A stretch of 64,000 nt of DNA from Sipunculus nudus (GCA_026874595.1 CM049314.1:57088300-57152299), one strand, 5' to 3'; numbered from the stretch's first letter, positions 12,482 to 24,599 are shown. Numbers and translations: made by a program. The notes: generated from the sequence alone by a model not told the origin.

Positions 12482-12770
12482 TTTTTGGGATTATATTTTG
12501 CGATTTAAATATATCATTGTTTTGCGAGGGTTCCATTTTCGTGATGATATCATAAAGTGTCCACCAAAGAGCATAAATCAATTATTTACCTAATTATTTG
12601 ATATGCAGACATAATCTTAGACCAGGATCAAAGGGAACGTTGAATGAATGGAACTTTTCACAGATATTATTAAATATATGGTGTTATTGATGATCATGCA
12701 AGTAACATATAATACAAAGGTATCCTATTTATTGTCAGTCTTTACCTTTTGACTTTGATGCTAAGTATAG

Positions 12771-13018
12771 CAGGGCTCAACATTAACAGTAAACTGCTTG
12801 CCTGGGGCAAGTGAATGTTCCAGAAAAAAGTGGGAGGGCAACTAAAAGTCACCTCCTACTTGCCCAGCTGGGCAAGTGGGTCCTACATAAACATTTATCC
12901 AAAGGCCTGAAGAAGGATGATTTTTGTAGGGCAAGTAAAAATTCATGTAGGGCAAGTAAAAGCTAGATGTTACTTGTCTGACTGGGCAAGTACTTTCAAA
13001 AGTTAATGTCCAGCCCTA
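12771..13018. mobile_element. 248-bp MITE with 16-17-bp TIRs
   Basis: The left end is CAGGGCTCAACATTAAC and the right end, reverse-complemented, is TAGGGCTGGACATTAAC. TATAG flanks both sides (12766-12770 and 13019-13023), a 5-bp target duplication. The interior carries repeated GGGCAAGT and its complement ACTTGCCC, which can fold. No coding content is present. The terminal CAGGG/TAGGG resembles hAT-type ends, but a 5-bp duplication is not the 8 bp usual for hAT, so the superfamily is open. Confidence 0.75.
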
Positions 13019-13023
13019 TATAG

Positions 13024-14020
13024 ATTACTGATTACCTTTGTGAGTGAGGGGTATAATACATGAAGGTTTTATTTTCATGATAAATTTGCTTTCAGAAACA
13101 TTGTGAATTTGAAACTCCTGCAAATTAACTGAAAGCAGTCCACAGTATATCCCTCCAGATCATCACCGTCTTGGACAGGGATGTGACTTGCTTGTTATTT
13201 GGTAAAGCCAGACGTGCACACTTCAAAAACCCTAGACAAAAGGTTACAAAAGTTCATGCTGAGCAAAAGGTGATGCAGTTATTAATTGACCGGTATTTTA
13301 CTCTAATGATCCCAATCTTCTCAGGTAACTGGCTCCCCTAAATGTATAAATATGCACACACTTGTGGTCATTAACGATTAATTGATTAATTTTGAACATT
13401 ACTTGCTCAGATAATGAGATTTGTTCTATCAGACCATCAGTATCTGTGGTACTACTCCACCTCAGTTATGACTGTATTGCAGTGGTCAGTTGAGGCCATC
13501 CTTGGTGAAAGCCCTGGAGACTGTCGGTCAGTGCTGAGTGGCCGGCATAGCAGGGCTGGTAATTCAATTATTGGCTGTTGTGGTCATCAGCAGCCTAACA
13601 TGCTTGTAAAGTTGTATACAGCAATGTAGAGAGGAGCTACTGTCCACTGGTTGAGTTGATATGGGTTACTGTGAAGTGGCTGGTTCAGTAGCATGCAGGG
13701 CACTTGTAGGGGTTCAAACCAATTCGGGCAAAGCTATTTGGCAAAACCGGTTTGGTGCATTCATACAGACATCTAGCACCAGTGCGTGTTGTGTACATGT
13801 GGATAAATGTAACAACAAGCTGATCGACACAAGCATTTGCGCTTGCGCTGTGACTGAGTTGCTGCTTGAAAACTGGGTACCAATCGTTTTAGACCATTCA
13901 CACAACAGTTAAGCAAAGTGGATAAAACGGTTTAAAAACCACCTCCTGAGCTTGATCCAAACCACCTTGGCCAAAACGGTTTGAAAATGGTTTGCATTTG
14001 CTGTGTGAAAGGAGTATTAG
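13024..14020. other. unique DNA with a weak foldback
   Basis: There is no supportable gene. Around 13890-14030, ATTCACACAAC and a later TGTGTGAAAGG flank AAACGG/CCGTTT-type repeats, suggesting a decayed foldback element. Both strands are open between about 13661 and 13912, but no splice sites or recognisable motif support an exon. Confidence 0.35.
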
Positions 14021-14336
14021 TCAAGGCACTGTTAGCTATCAGGGTACTGCAGTCCTGTCAAGGTATTTGTTAGCTATCAGGGTACTGCAGTCCTGTCAAG
14101 GTATTTGTTAGCTGTCAGGGTTCAGTTGGCTCTCAGGCTACTGTTGGCTTTCAGGGTACTGTTTGCTGTCAGGGTACTTGTTGGCTGTTAGGGTTTTGTT
14201 GTCTGTCAAGGTGCTGTTGGTTGTCAAGGTGCTGTTGGCTGTCTTTGTACTGTTGGTTGTCTGGGTGCTGTTGTCTGTCAGGGTTCTGTTGGCTGTCTGG
14301 GTACTGCTGGCTGTCAGGATATTGCTAGCTTTGTGT
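14021..14336 (+). repeat. minisatellite, 38-bp then ~18-bp units
   Basis: Two perfect 38-bp units (14031-14068 and 14069-14106, starting GTTAGCTATCAGGGTACTG) are followed by a run of degenerate ~18-bp units close to TGTTGGCTGTCAGGGTAC up to about 14330. The unit length is a multiple of three, so one plus frame stays open and gives a Leu/Val-rich repetitive peptide. I regard this as an artefact, not a gene. Confidence 0.85.
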
Positions 14337-14447
14337 GTTGGGAGGCCAATAGGAGCAACTTGTCAACAAAGATCTCATTATTTCTGTGAACTATACTATA
14401 AGCACCTGCTAAAGAATCTAATGATTTTATACCCATGCTGGTCTCAC

Positions 14448-14517
14448 CTTTGTGTAGTATACCAACCAGAGTTTTAGCTGAGCTGCTAGGTCCATGAGCC
14501 TCTGATGCCTGAGACAT
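14448..14517 (-). CDS. candidate first coding exon, unrecognised
   Basis: On the minus strand, GAGCCATGT gives a start in good context at 14517. It is followed by 23 codons (MSQASEAHGPSSSAK..., Ser-rich and likely disordered) and a strong donor AAAG|GTGAGA at 14447/14446, leaving phase 1. An upstream in-frame alternative in another frame (ATGGAAGAGCC, 14527) is open through the same donor, so the frame is uncertain. No family is recognised and no partner exon is identified. A chance ATG plus donor cannot be excluded. Confidence 0.2.
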
Positions 14518-16335
14518 GGCTCTTCCATCAAAACTGCTGACCCAGCAAAGTGTGTAGGAACATGCTGAGGAGTTGTGAAAAGATCTCTTTGTCTATGATG
14601 AATTACAACATAATACTTAACATTGTAAGGCAGAAATGGACGCAGATCTTGGGGAAAGATCATCCTCAGCAATATGACAATTTTTTTACACGATATGCGC
14701 TGGAACAGTATTTCAAAATCACTTATTTGGATTGACAGGTTAAACTTGTGGATGGCCAAATAAGGTCATGCCATGGTTTTGCAGAAAGATATTCATAAAG
14801 GTCAATTTTATGCTATCATAACCACAGTGTATCCGTATCAAGCCAGAGTAAAATAGGTAGTTTGATCCATAAAGCGTGCTCTTGTGCTGTGAAATGTATT
14901 CTCTGGCAGTGATTGAACATGTACTGGTGCCCAATCCATCATCCCAACCAGGGTACCAGTGGAAAACATGGGATATCCAAATATGTCAGTTACCTTTCAG
15001 GAGACTACAATGCACCCTCGTTACATGATCATTGCAGCACTATTATCAAGAACTTTCAATTGATAAAACTGGGACTTCAATTTTATTTAACATAGTGAAT
15101 AAGAAATTTATCGATGATTATCGATTCAAAGCATTAACAAAAAATGTAGTAATTGATGAAGTACTCTTACTTGCATTTGTCTGAGAGAGGGTTGTTCTTG
15201 CATGTATATTGCGTAGGCAAAGTAATGAATTGTTGAATATTAGATATATCATAGGAATTTTGGTGTCAATTTTACACTCTTCTTTTTGAATTTGTGACTT
15301 TTAGAATTCAGTACTGTATTCATTTCTTGATATGGGTATCATTTGTTGTATTATTAAAACTGAATCTGAATAAGCAGCAAATTGCGTTAATGATTGATAC
15401 TTGGTATTTTGAATAATTTGTTAGATTAATTTTGAGTATGTTGTTGAATATGTGAAACCACATCATGACAGATAAAATTTGCTTTAAAAATAATAGAGTA
15501 TAGAGGATTTATCATCTTTTGATTACCTCATTTTAGGAACCTATAGAACCTATAATTCTGCTTCAGACAAGAAAAAACTGTCTAATGATTATAAGTTTAT
15601 TTTTAATTCCTTCTTAAAATATACCATCATAATTTTTACCCATACTATTACATGCTATGAGTATGACCTATTTTGTTTTCTTTGAAAAATTTCATATGCT
15701 TCAGTTTCTGAGGTTGATAGGTGGGATGAATAGTCTGCTAGCTAATAGTAATGATCAAGAGTCTGCTTACATCGCCACAGTTACCAGCAGGAAAACAGCC
15801 TGACAGCACTGTAGGGGAGTTTCTGGTGGTAAATATTTATGTGCAGGAGCTGTAATTACAATCTGGTGTTGTCTTTGATCTAGGCTTCCAGTTTGTGTTA
15901 TCACCGTTTACATCATAACCGTGTTAATACAAAGCAGTTTGTTATTTCACATGTTGTCAGAGATCCCAAAATGTAATCTCATATATTGCCTTTTAGAAGA
16001 TAATGCTATAAAGAAAAGTAATTGAGAATGTGGTTATCTTGTGTTTAGGGAAAATGTTTGGTCAACAGAAATTGCGTGGAAAAAGAAACATACAAGATAT
16101 TTTCGTTATTTATATCCTGACCTTTCATCCTTACCTTTTCTTTTCCCAGCCATGTTTGATGTGGTAGTCATCTAAATTCTGAAGTAGAAGTGAAGTAAGA
16201 CAATGTTTGAGCATGTTAAATTAATGTTAAGTATTAACTTTAAGTGTGTGAAGTAATGAATCATTACAATAAATCAGGAGAAATCAGCAAACAGATAAAA
16301 GAAGCCAGATAAGTCATTGATCTTGTTCTTAATTT
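14518..16335. other. unique AT-rich DNA
   Basis: No repeat array and no convincing exon is seen beyond overlapping short open frames at 14427-14935. Confidence 0.4.
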
Positions 16336-17460
16336 TTCATGGCTCTGTGTCTTAATTACTCCATGGCTCTGTGGCTATATTGTTTCATGGCTCTGTGGCT
16401 ATATCGCTTTGGGGCTTTGTGGCTATATTGTTTCATGGCTCTGTGGCTATATTTTGTTTTGGCTCTGTGGGTATATTGTTTCATGGCTCTGTGACTGTAT
16501 TGTTTCATGGCTCTGTGGCCATATTGTTTCATTGCTCTTTGGCTATAATAATTATTCATGGCTCTGGCTATATTGTTTCATGGCTCTCTGGCTATATTGT
16601 TATATGACTCTCTAGCTACATTGCTTCATGGCTCTGTGGCTACATTGTTTCATGGCTCTGTGGCTATATTGTTTCATGGCTCTGTGCCTATATTGTTTCA
16701 TGGCTCTGTGGCTATATTGTTTCACGGCTCTGTGGCTGTATTTTGATTTGGCTCTGCTGTTTTTTGTTTTGGCTCTGTGGCTATATTGTTTCATGGCACT
16801 GTGGCTGCATTGTTTCACAGCTCTTTGGTCATATTGTTTCATTGCTCTGTGGCTATGATAATTTTCATGTTTCTGGCTATATTGTTTTGTGGATCTCTGG
16901 CTATATTGTTATATGGCTCTCTTGCTACATTGCTTCATGGCTCTGTGCCCATATTGTTTCATTGCTCTGTGGCTATGATAATTTTTCATTGCTCTTGCTA
17001 TATTGTTTTGTGGCACTGTGGCTATATTTTTTCATGGCTCTGTGGCTATATTGTTTCATGGCTCTGTGACTATATTGTTTTATGGCGCTGTGACTCTATT
17101 GTTTTATAGCACTGTGGCTATATTGTTTCATGGCTCTGTGGCTGTATGGTTTTATGGCGATCTGACTCTTGTTTTATAGCCCTGTGGCTATATTGTTTCA
17201 TTGCTCTGTGGCTGTATTGTTTTATTGCGCTGTGACTCTATTGTTTTATAGCCCTGTGGCTATATTGTTTCATGGCCCTGTGCCTATATTGTTTTATGGT
17301 GCTTTGACTCTATTGTTTTATAGCCCTGTGGCTATATTATTTCATGGCGCTGTGGCTATATTGTTTATAGCGCTGTGGCTCTATTGTTTTATAGCACTGT
17401 GGCCTGGATATTGTTTCATGGCACTGTAGCTATATTGTTTCATGGCGCCATGGCTATATT
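16336..17460. repeat. 24-bp minisatellite, ~1.1 kb
   Basis: About 45 degenerate units of a 24-bp motif close to TTTCATGGCTCTGTGGCTAT. The 24-bp period keeps frames open on both strands: minus-strand translations read as an eight-residue repeat (SHRAMKQY) and plus-strand ones as FHGSVAIL. A higher-order pattern is visible, with a block containing GGCTATGATAATTTTCAT recurring at about 16540, 16850 and 16970. After about 17150 units alternate between TTTATAGCCCTGTGGC and TTTCATGGCGCTGTGAC types, i.e. a 48-bp dimer. No start context, splice sites or flanking coding sequence support a protein. Confidence 0.9.
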
Positions 17461-17555
17461 CTCAATCTGGCAGTCCGTATGATCGTCCCATGTCTTTGTT
17501 CTATAAATTCTGAACACTTAAGTGCACTGTTATACTGTCCTTATGAAATCCTAAA

Positions 17556-17730
17556 AAGAGAGAGCAAAAGAGAAGACTGAGATATTCTGAAAGAAAGAGA
17601 GCAAAAGAAAAGAGAGAGTGAGAGAGAGACTGATATATATTGGAGAGGGTCTGTGAAGTAAAATAAACAGAAAAAGAAAGACAGAGATGGACAAAGTAAG
17701 AGAGAGAGAGAGAATCAGACAGAAAACAAA
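17556..17730. repeat. GA-rich low-complexity tract
   Basis: Purine-rich sequence dominated by AGAGAG and AAAGAGA blocks (17556-17640 and 17690-17715). It directly follows the minisatellite with about 90 bp of unique DNA between. Confidence 0.85.
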
Positions 17731-17989
17731 GAGATATTTAGGGGATAACCAAAAAAAATGATTGAGTGCACATAGCATGAATGTTTTCCATATATGGCAT
17801 ATAAATGTATGAAATTTTCGTAATTTTGGGTGGGTCAGGTTAAGTTAATGGGGAAAAAAAACAACACTAAAGCTCTCTGAAAGCCCTCAAAGCTCTCTGA
17901 AAATGGATACATTTGTTGAAAAAGCCTCCAGGTAGGTTTGGTCAAACATCCAGTTAGATCTAACAACAAAATTTCATTCTTTCTGCAAG

Positions 17990-18093
17990 AAATTTGTTTC
18001 CACTTGCTGAGAGATAATGATTGTGGCATTTCAAGAGAATTCAGTCATGATCCACTGGATTTGTCAATGAAAAGGCCTGCTGAGTTTGCGAAG
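17990..18093 (+). CDS. candidate exon with CtBP-type PLDLSMK motif
   Basis: A pyrimidine-rich tract ending TTTCTGCAAG (intron AG at 17988-17989) precedes 104 nt that are open in one frame (34 codons after a 2-nt lead) and end at GCGAAG|GTTGTT. The peptide includes the short segment DPLDLSMKRPAEF. PLDLSxK/R is the textbook CtBP-binding motif of transcriptional repressors such as ZEB, EVI1/MECOM-type and other zinc-finger proteins. If real, this is an internal exon of a nuclear repressor gene. The donor is moderate and no neighbouring exon is found within several kb. A seven-residue match can arise by chance, so this is a lead only. Confidence 0.25.
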
Positions 18094-18640
18094 GTTGTTA
18101 TCTTAGTGGATAATGCTGTATCATTTTTAGCACAGAGGTTTATGATTTACTCAGTATAATAAATTGAGGGCAGAGGGGAAACATTTTGAAGCTGGTAGCT
18201 GTTTTTTTTCTCTTTGTAATGGAAGGTTGAATAAACCAAATCAGTCAGCGGATAGAAGTTATTTTGGTCAGGTACTGATATTTCTCTTAAAACATATTCC
18301 AAGGCACCCACGGCTTGTGTTAAATTTAGCCATCGTGTGTCATCAGCTGTCCATCACACCAGTGGTGATATATGATTGAGCAGTGGACATGTATACTTCA
18401 GTAGGGTATTTATTAAAGCTGGCCTCCTATCTATCAAATTTTTTTTGCCGGCTAATTTATTTTAAGTTGCCAGAAAAATTGACAAGTCTCTCTGTGCCCA
18501 CACACCTACTGCTTTTCCGTGCAGATCACTTGATGTTTCTGGTCAGTTTTGTCACTTCTGATTTTTACACCAGGACGTGAGGAATGATATAAAGAAGGAA
18601 AGTAGGATGCATGTGAATCAGCTGATTTTTTTTATAGTTC
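18094..18640. other. unique DNA
   Basis: Open frames at 18164-18580 lack recognisable motifs or good splice context. A GCCGGCTAATTT block near 18448 resembles sequence in the next entry in inverted form. Confidence 0.35.
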
Positions 18641-18835
18641 CATCATCACATTAAAAAAATTGTCTAGCCAGATAAAAATCGGCTGAGAACCTTTGAAATC
18701 GTCAAGTGTTTTTGCAGCCGTATTTTTCTGACAGATTTTAAAAAAATCCAACTGGCCGCACCCTCACATCTACCATACCTATTGATTTTTCTGGCTGGCA
18801 AAAAAATCGGCTGGAAATATCGGTTGATGAGAATT
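18641..18835. repeat. degenerate dispersed repeat with AAAAATCGGCTG motif
   Basis: TCTAGCCAGATAAAAATCGGC (about 18662) and TCTGGCTGGCAAAAAAATCG (about 18790) are direct relatives within 130 bp, and an inverted relative lies at 18440-18478. This suggests remnants of a small foldback element. Confidence 0.35.
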
Positions 18836-21089
18836 CAGTGTAAGGTGTACGGACAAATACATACGAGTTATTCCAGAGAAAAATTGACCATGGAAAAAAT
18901 GACCCACGTATGGCTTGTGTGACTGAAGTTCAAACAGCCCTATAGTGCCTTAACATTAGCCTGATAAGACTAGTTAAGACTATACATATAAAAAGGGGGA
19001 GGTATGGTTATCTCTAAAACAAAAATCTTCAAAAAAAGTAAACTCTCTTTCAGTGACTTATAGGTGGAAAAAAATGGCATAGTATTATACTTTTTTAAAT
19101 CATTAAAATATTGAGTAATATATCAGTTTAGTGGTGTTAATTGTATTGGCTAAGTTTTATTTCTTCATAATAAAGCGTAAAATAATTGTTCCTCAGCCCA
19201 AAAAGTTAAAATCAAACATTTAGTGTAAACGTTTCTGTATACAGGAAGATGATGGACAGTTGTGACAGTTGTTGCAGCTGCTTAGATTAACATATGGGTG
19301 TTCCACGAAGTGGCTCAAATTGGGCAAAGTCTGCTAAGCATTGAATGGGACGGGTGACGGTGAAACAAAATGTCATTATGCAAGTGTGAGCATTTTCTAT
19401 CACATTTGGATGTTAACCTGGAACTGGTGCAGGCCTGCTTTTAGTCTTCTACTCAGGCTGATAATTGAATGATTACACGTTGAAATCTGATTGGGCGATT
19501 AAAGGACCATGACAGGATGACCAATTACATAGATGTTCTGGCCTCCAGACTTTGCAGTTCACCAGCCTGGCGCCGGTGTTTCATTCAAGCCTACCATTAG
19601 TTTCGACTTCATCGCAAAAATGACCCTATAAGTAACTTAGCTTGCCGGGGCTTTTGGAAGGAAATGACCAGACGTCACTTACGGCAAAGATTTTCTGTCT
19701 CACAAAGAATATTAACACAGTTACCATACTTTAGTCAGAGACGGTTTTCCTACATGTTAACTTTGATTATACTCGGGGAATAAATGAAATTCTTTTATTC
19801 AAGATTCATGGAGGAAGTGTAGTTATTTGGCATGCTTGAAATTACTCTGTGAAATTGGAATTTTTTTTTTGCGAGCAAATTCTGTTTTTTAGTTTAAAAT
19901 ATTTTTTTTGTAGGAAGAAAATGTTGGAGTTTTCTTAATGTTAGGGTTCTACCACAGTCACATTCATTTTTTATGCTTCATATATAGCATATTTTTGGGA
20001 TGAAAATGTGTCAAGTGAAACATGACATTTATTTGCATGATCTTTTTGCATAATTATCTTGTCTTTCAGAGTGTCTACGATAATATGACAGGCCTAAACA
20101 TTTTTGTATCATTATTTAATTTATTGTGGAAAAAAGGGTAAAACCTTTTTTTAAAGAATTAAAGTTTGGTGTTTGTTTTCTAAACCACAGAAGCTATATT
20201 TTTGTAAGATGAGTTGAACAGATTTAAAATTGATATTATTAAGACTATTAATGGGATTTTAAAATTAAAACTTCACACCTTAGCAAAAAAATAAACACGA
20301 CAGTTCGATGTTCAGGTTATAAAAAAACATATAGTCATTTTAAATTATAACCGACATATCCTCTCTGAGAAATAAACAAATTAAATATAAAAAAATATTA
20401 AAATTCAACCACCTCTTTTGCAAAATATTACTTCTTATATTGTTAGGAAGAACAATCACTCTAATTATGTGATTAAGGTTTTACTTATAAATTTAGAAAT
20501 CATAATACTAAATATGTTTAAGCCTATCATATTACCCTATACACCCTTAATAAAAATTTTTCAAGCTGAATAAGTTCAGGGTAAATGCTCTGTCGCCCCT
20601 CATTCACATTGCAGTCTCCAACAGGTAAATGTCCATACTTGGTCACCTTGAACCTTGTTCAGTTGTTAGTCTCAGCCGATACAGTTTTGTCTTTAGAGGT
20701 CTTTTGTGTTGTCGTTGCTCTCAGATAATCCACCTGATAACATGAAACAAGATATCTCATTTTTTAGTGAAATGTTGAATGTGGTAGATCCTATCCTCTC
20801 TGTGACATTTAAGTATTTGCATGATAATTAACCTGGTCATTATCATACATCTGATGTTTAAGATTTAGGTACATTTTGTTGTGTACTACTTTGGTTGTTA
20901 AAAAAGGTCTTTTTATATATGAAAGTGAATGTTTTATTTGATAAGTATGATCATTATATTATATATGTTTATAATTGTTTAATTGTTATGTTTTAGCTAA
21001 GAACAGAGTCTTGCAAGGAATATCAGGTAATTTGTGTACATAACAAACTTGGGTGACCTATATAACATACATGTATCATTTATTCACTT

Positions 21090-21092
<3 letters not shown>
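18836..21092. other. unique DNA; possible regulatory block at 19300-19700
   Basis: Most is AT-rich and featureless. The part from about 19300 to 19700 has higher complexity, more GC, and homeodomain-type sites (CCAATTA, TGATAATTGAATGATTA, CGATTAAAGG) together with CCATGACAGG. It could be a conserved noncoding element, but comparison with a relative is needed to say so. Confidence 0.3.

Positions 21093-21179
<87 letters not shown>
21093..21179. repeat. (AT)n microsatellite
   Basis: About 43 dinucleotides of alternating AT, with one interruption (ATAAATAT at about 21135). Confidence 0.98.
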
Positions 21180-21180
<1 letters not shown>

Positions 21181-21537
21181 CTGTGATCTATTTCCTATAT
21201 TTTCAATCTCTGCTGACTTTCTAATCCCCATAGCAGGACATCAAAACTTTATTCTTAAATTAAAATAATGTTTACTTAGATGGCTTATAGTGTTTTGTAA
21301 CCCCAGAAATCAATATAAAGCAAAAAACAAATTACAGGATTTTTTTCATCTTGCATTTTCTTAGGAAAATGAAAAAAATATTCATTAATACAATTAATTC
21401 ATTTTGCTGGTCTTCCTTTTATATTAAATGTTGAAATTTTTGTTATATACATACCCATATTGAAGGCTGAAGATATATGATTTAGCCTTCAAGAGGAGGT
21501 ATATTAATTCATGAATCAGTAAATATGAATGCACATA

Positions 21538-21762
21538 TCATTCTTCGTAATAAAAGAAATATTTCCAGTGTGACAAGCAAGATGGTTTGTGGGATACATA
21601 AACATTCTTTGAAGGAGTGTTAATATTCAGAGGCATTAAAGGAGTCTCACCAAAATCATAAAACTGGTATTTTTGTGGTGTAAAATAACCTTGCTGCAAT
21701 TTTCCTTTGTCATTTTCCTTTGTTGTAGCATTTCTTTTGATTAATGGTAAGATGAGCAGCAT
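21538..21762 (-). CDS. weak exon-like segment, unrecognised
   Basis: There are 74 open codons on the minus strand with a mixed composition (for example KYQFYDFGETPLMPLN) ending ...KYFFYYEE-stop. An internal TTTTG|GTGAGA would serve as a donor near 21652. I recognise no family. AT-rich composition makes a chance frame quite possible. Confidence 0.15.
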   Translation of the reverse strand: MLLILPLIKRNATTKENDKGKLQQGYFTPQKYQFYDFGETPLMPLNINTPSKNVYVSHKPSCLSHWKYFFYYEE

Positions 21763-22259
21763 CCACTAATAAAACGTGGTCGTTAGTGGCTTACACAATG
21801 TCATTATCACTTCCCGCTCATTTGAACATGTATTTTTTACCTTCCCAGGATTGTCTGATCTGTGTATATTTACAGCAATATAACATACTGGATAAGATGC
21901 CTATAATCCTTGTTCATAGGTTTTATGTTCTCAACATATTATGAGTTTCACCTTGGTATAAAGTATAAAGAAAATCCTTAGAATATTTATCCGTTACCTG
22001 AGGTATTAAAGAGTCACATAATGTATGCTAATTATATGCTGCAGGCACCAAGAGTTGTAAATTATTACTCTGATGTGTAATATAATGTGCTTTGACTCTC
22101 ATGTGATGTTTGAGCATAAATAACTATTGAAGTTGTTATAGCATTTTAAATGCTGCATCATATGTGTATGAATTGTTAAGGTGAAGAGTAATTTAAGTTG
22201 CACTGTATAGCATGGATAAATATCACTTTGCAAAGAAATAAATTTGCTGTGATAAAAAA
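21763..22259. other. unique AT-rich DNA
   Basis: I see nothing beyond AT-rich unique sequence. Confidence 0.4.
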
Positions 22260-22357
22260 GGTGTAAAAAAGTTTTGTTTGTATGCAAATCTGTTTAAATA
22301 CAACTTATGTGTATTATATTTAAACAGATTTGCATACAAACAAAACTTTTTTACACC
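22260..22357. repeat. perfect 41-bp inverted repeat, 16-nt loop
   Basis: The left arm 22260-22300 and right arm 22317-22357 are exact reverse complements over 41 bp, separated by 16 nt. Pairing stops immediately outside the arms. Each arm contains ATGCAAAT (or its complement), the POU-domain octamer motif, next to GTTTAAATA. The structure could be a tiny foldback transposon, a cruciform, a small-RNA hairpin or a clone/assembly artefact. It lies in unique AT-rich DNA. Confidence 0.95.
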
Positions 22358-24599
22358 ATTTCTAAGACTCAGCAGTTGTATGAAAAAATAATTATCTGAC
22401 AGAGTAATACTCTTTTTTGCGTTTTTAATTTCATCTGTGAATGTTGGTGTAGTTTAACTTTCATCCATACATGCATATAATTACTTTATAAATTTAATTA
22501 GTTTAATCATTGACAATCAGAGTCCTTTTAATGAGAGAATCTAGAGTTCTGATGACACAACTTAAGTCTACTATTCTTATAATTAATATACTTCTTTTGT
22601 GCCGATGTTCCTATTGTCATACATTTCTCTGCTACCTAGATCTCCTCTTTACCCTGTTGTTATATTATCAGATTAAATTAATATATTCACTATATGTTTT
22701 TTATATTTTCATTTTCTTTTAACCCTGATTGTATTTTGTATATTTGGTACTTTATATTTTATTTAAAAACATTCCTTCTTTGTATAAAATGTAATGTAAT
22801 TGTCTGGATTTGGCATAAACAATATATATTAAATATATTCAGCAATCTGTATATATTTGGATATTTGGTCACATTTTCCTATTCCCCACAAGACAATACA
22901 TAAAATGTAAGAACCGTTGGTATTCATGAAGATTTTCTAGACTGGAGATATATCGCTAGAGATAATAAAACCTGGCATTGTTTCATGGGCAATATAAGGG
23001 AGGGGGGATATATGACATCCTTTTGCATAATATAGATACATTATTTATGATCATTCATAAAACAGGACCATATAAATACATCACATTGTTCCATCAGACC
23101 GTGCCTTTAACAGGACCACCTGCCTTTACCACATATTATAAAATCTTGAAATCTTGCCAGTTTCATCTGGCTATATATAATAAGCATTAAATGAGTGCAG
23201 TGTGATTATTTTCTTAATTTTCCTTGAATTTTCTGTTAAAAGTTTTGTTACTCATGATTGGTTTTACCCTGTGGCGAATTTTCAGCTGTGTTTGTTCTTT
23301 ATGTGTTGCATTGTTTGTCTGTCAGAAAATTTGCACAAAAATGACTGAACTGTTTTGCAGTGTGGGCCAGGTGTGGGCTGAGGAAGACCCCATTATATTT
23401 TGGTGCAGATCTTGATAAGGGATACAATTAGTTTGCCTTAGCAGAGGTTTGCACTTCACAGAGTCCCATTTTAGTTAGAACTCTGTTAAAGTTAGAGCCT
23501 TTACTTAGACCATGGCCATCCTGATGAACAGGAAAAGGATTGAGACAGTATAAAAATAAAGACAAACATATGATTAAGCATTCTTGGTTTCAAGTATTTT
23601 TTTTACTGTCATATGTAGTCAGTCCTTGTGTGATTTGAGCCATCAGGGCAGATTATCAAACGTAACCATAACCTAAACAAATATAAACCTTTGCAAATGA
23701 CGTTGTAAGAAGTACATTCAATTAGAATAGTTTAGGTAAAAATTGGCAAAAACAGACAATTCATCAAATTCTGTATTTCCAAAGTCATATAAAACATTTG
23801 AATAAACTTGGATAGATTACATATTTTAAATTACTCCCATCTGAAGTTCATTCTGAATAAAATAATCTAGAGTTAAATTTTCCATAGAAGGCAGAATTAT
23901 TAGTATTTACCATGGTGGCAATTTGTTAAAATAGTTTATGTTACAACAACAAAGAATGGATTGATCGAGTTTTAATTCAGGAAGCCCCAGATCTCTGCTG
24001 GGTCCTGGTGATTTAGTTTAAATGATAATCAGTCAGGAAAACTGTGGAAAGATCACTTGATTATGGCAGTAATTTGACAAGTGACATGGGCAAGATTATA
24101 TTGAAATGCTGGTAATTACTGTTAGCTGATTTTAATATTTTAACTGTCAGTGCCATTAAAAATTCTGTTAAACATTACATTTAAAATTCAATATTCCTCG
24201 CTCTACATCTCAAATATGGCTGATTAAAAAAAACAACTGACCTTTGGGCACAATATTAATCATAGGTGACAGATTTGCACCAGATATTTATTTTGGCTTT
24301 GACCTAATTTCCAAGGTCATACACACATAGCCTATTCCCCATTATAACTAACTTGTACTTGGTGATTGCAAACATCTAGCATAAAATTCTCTTGTTTGCA
24401 TCTTAGTTAAGAAGGTGTGTGCATCCAGATTTTCCCCTCATACACACATATGTACCCATACAAACATATCATCACGTAACACACTTGCAAACTATTTCGT
24501 TTCCATACATGATGTAACTTCATTGTAATCCGTTCTTCAGATAAAAAGGCTATCAGCAACACTCATTTTAGGAAATCTATGCCAAACTTGAAATATGTA
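22358..24599. other. unique AT-rich DNA
   Basis: Several short open frames (22510-23415) give hydrophobic, Phe/Tyr/Leu-rich peptides typical of AT-rich noncoding DNA. No repeat or RNA gene is recognised. Confidence 0.4.

Noticed and set aside
13890-14030. Inverted CACACAAC / TGTGTGAAAGG words as a transposon end
   Set aside because: Matches are short and interrupted; no target duplication is visible, so no element boundary can be defended.
14163-14477. 104-codon plus-strand frame rich in Leu and Val
   Set aside because: It is the translation of the ~18-bp minisatellite and has no start context or splice support.
16612-16842. Repetitive frames giving KQYSHRAM peptides, and frames giving FHGSVAIL on the other strand
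   Set aside because: Both are automatic results of a 24-bp tandem repeat without stops; the array has many variant units and no flanking coding sequence.
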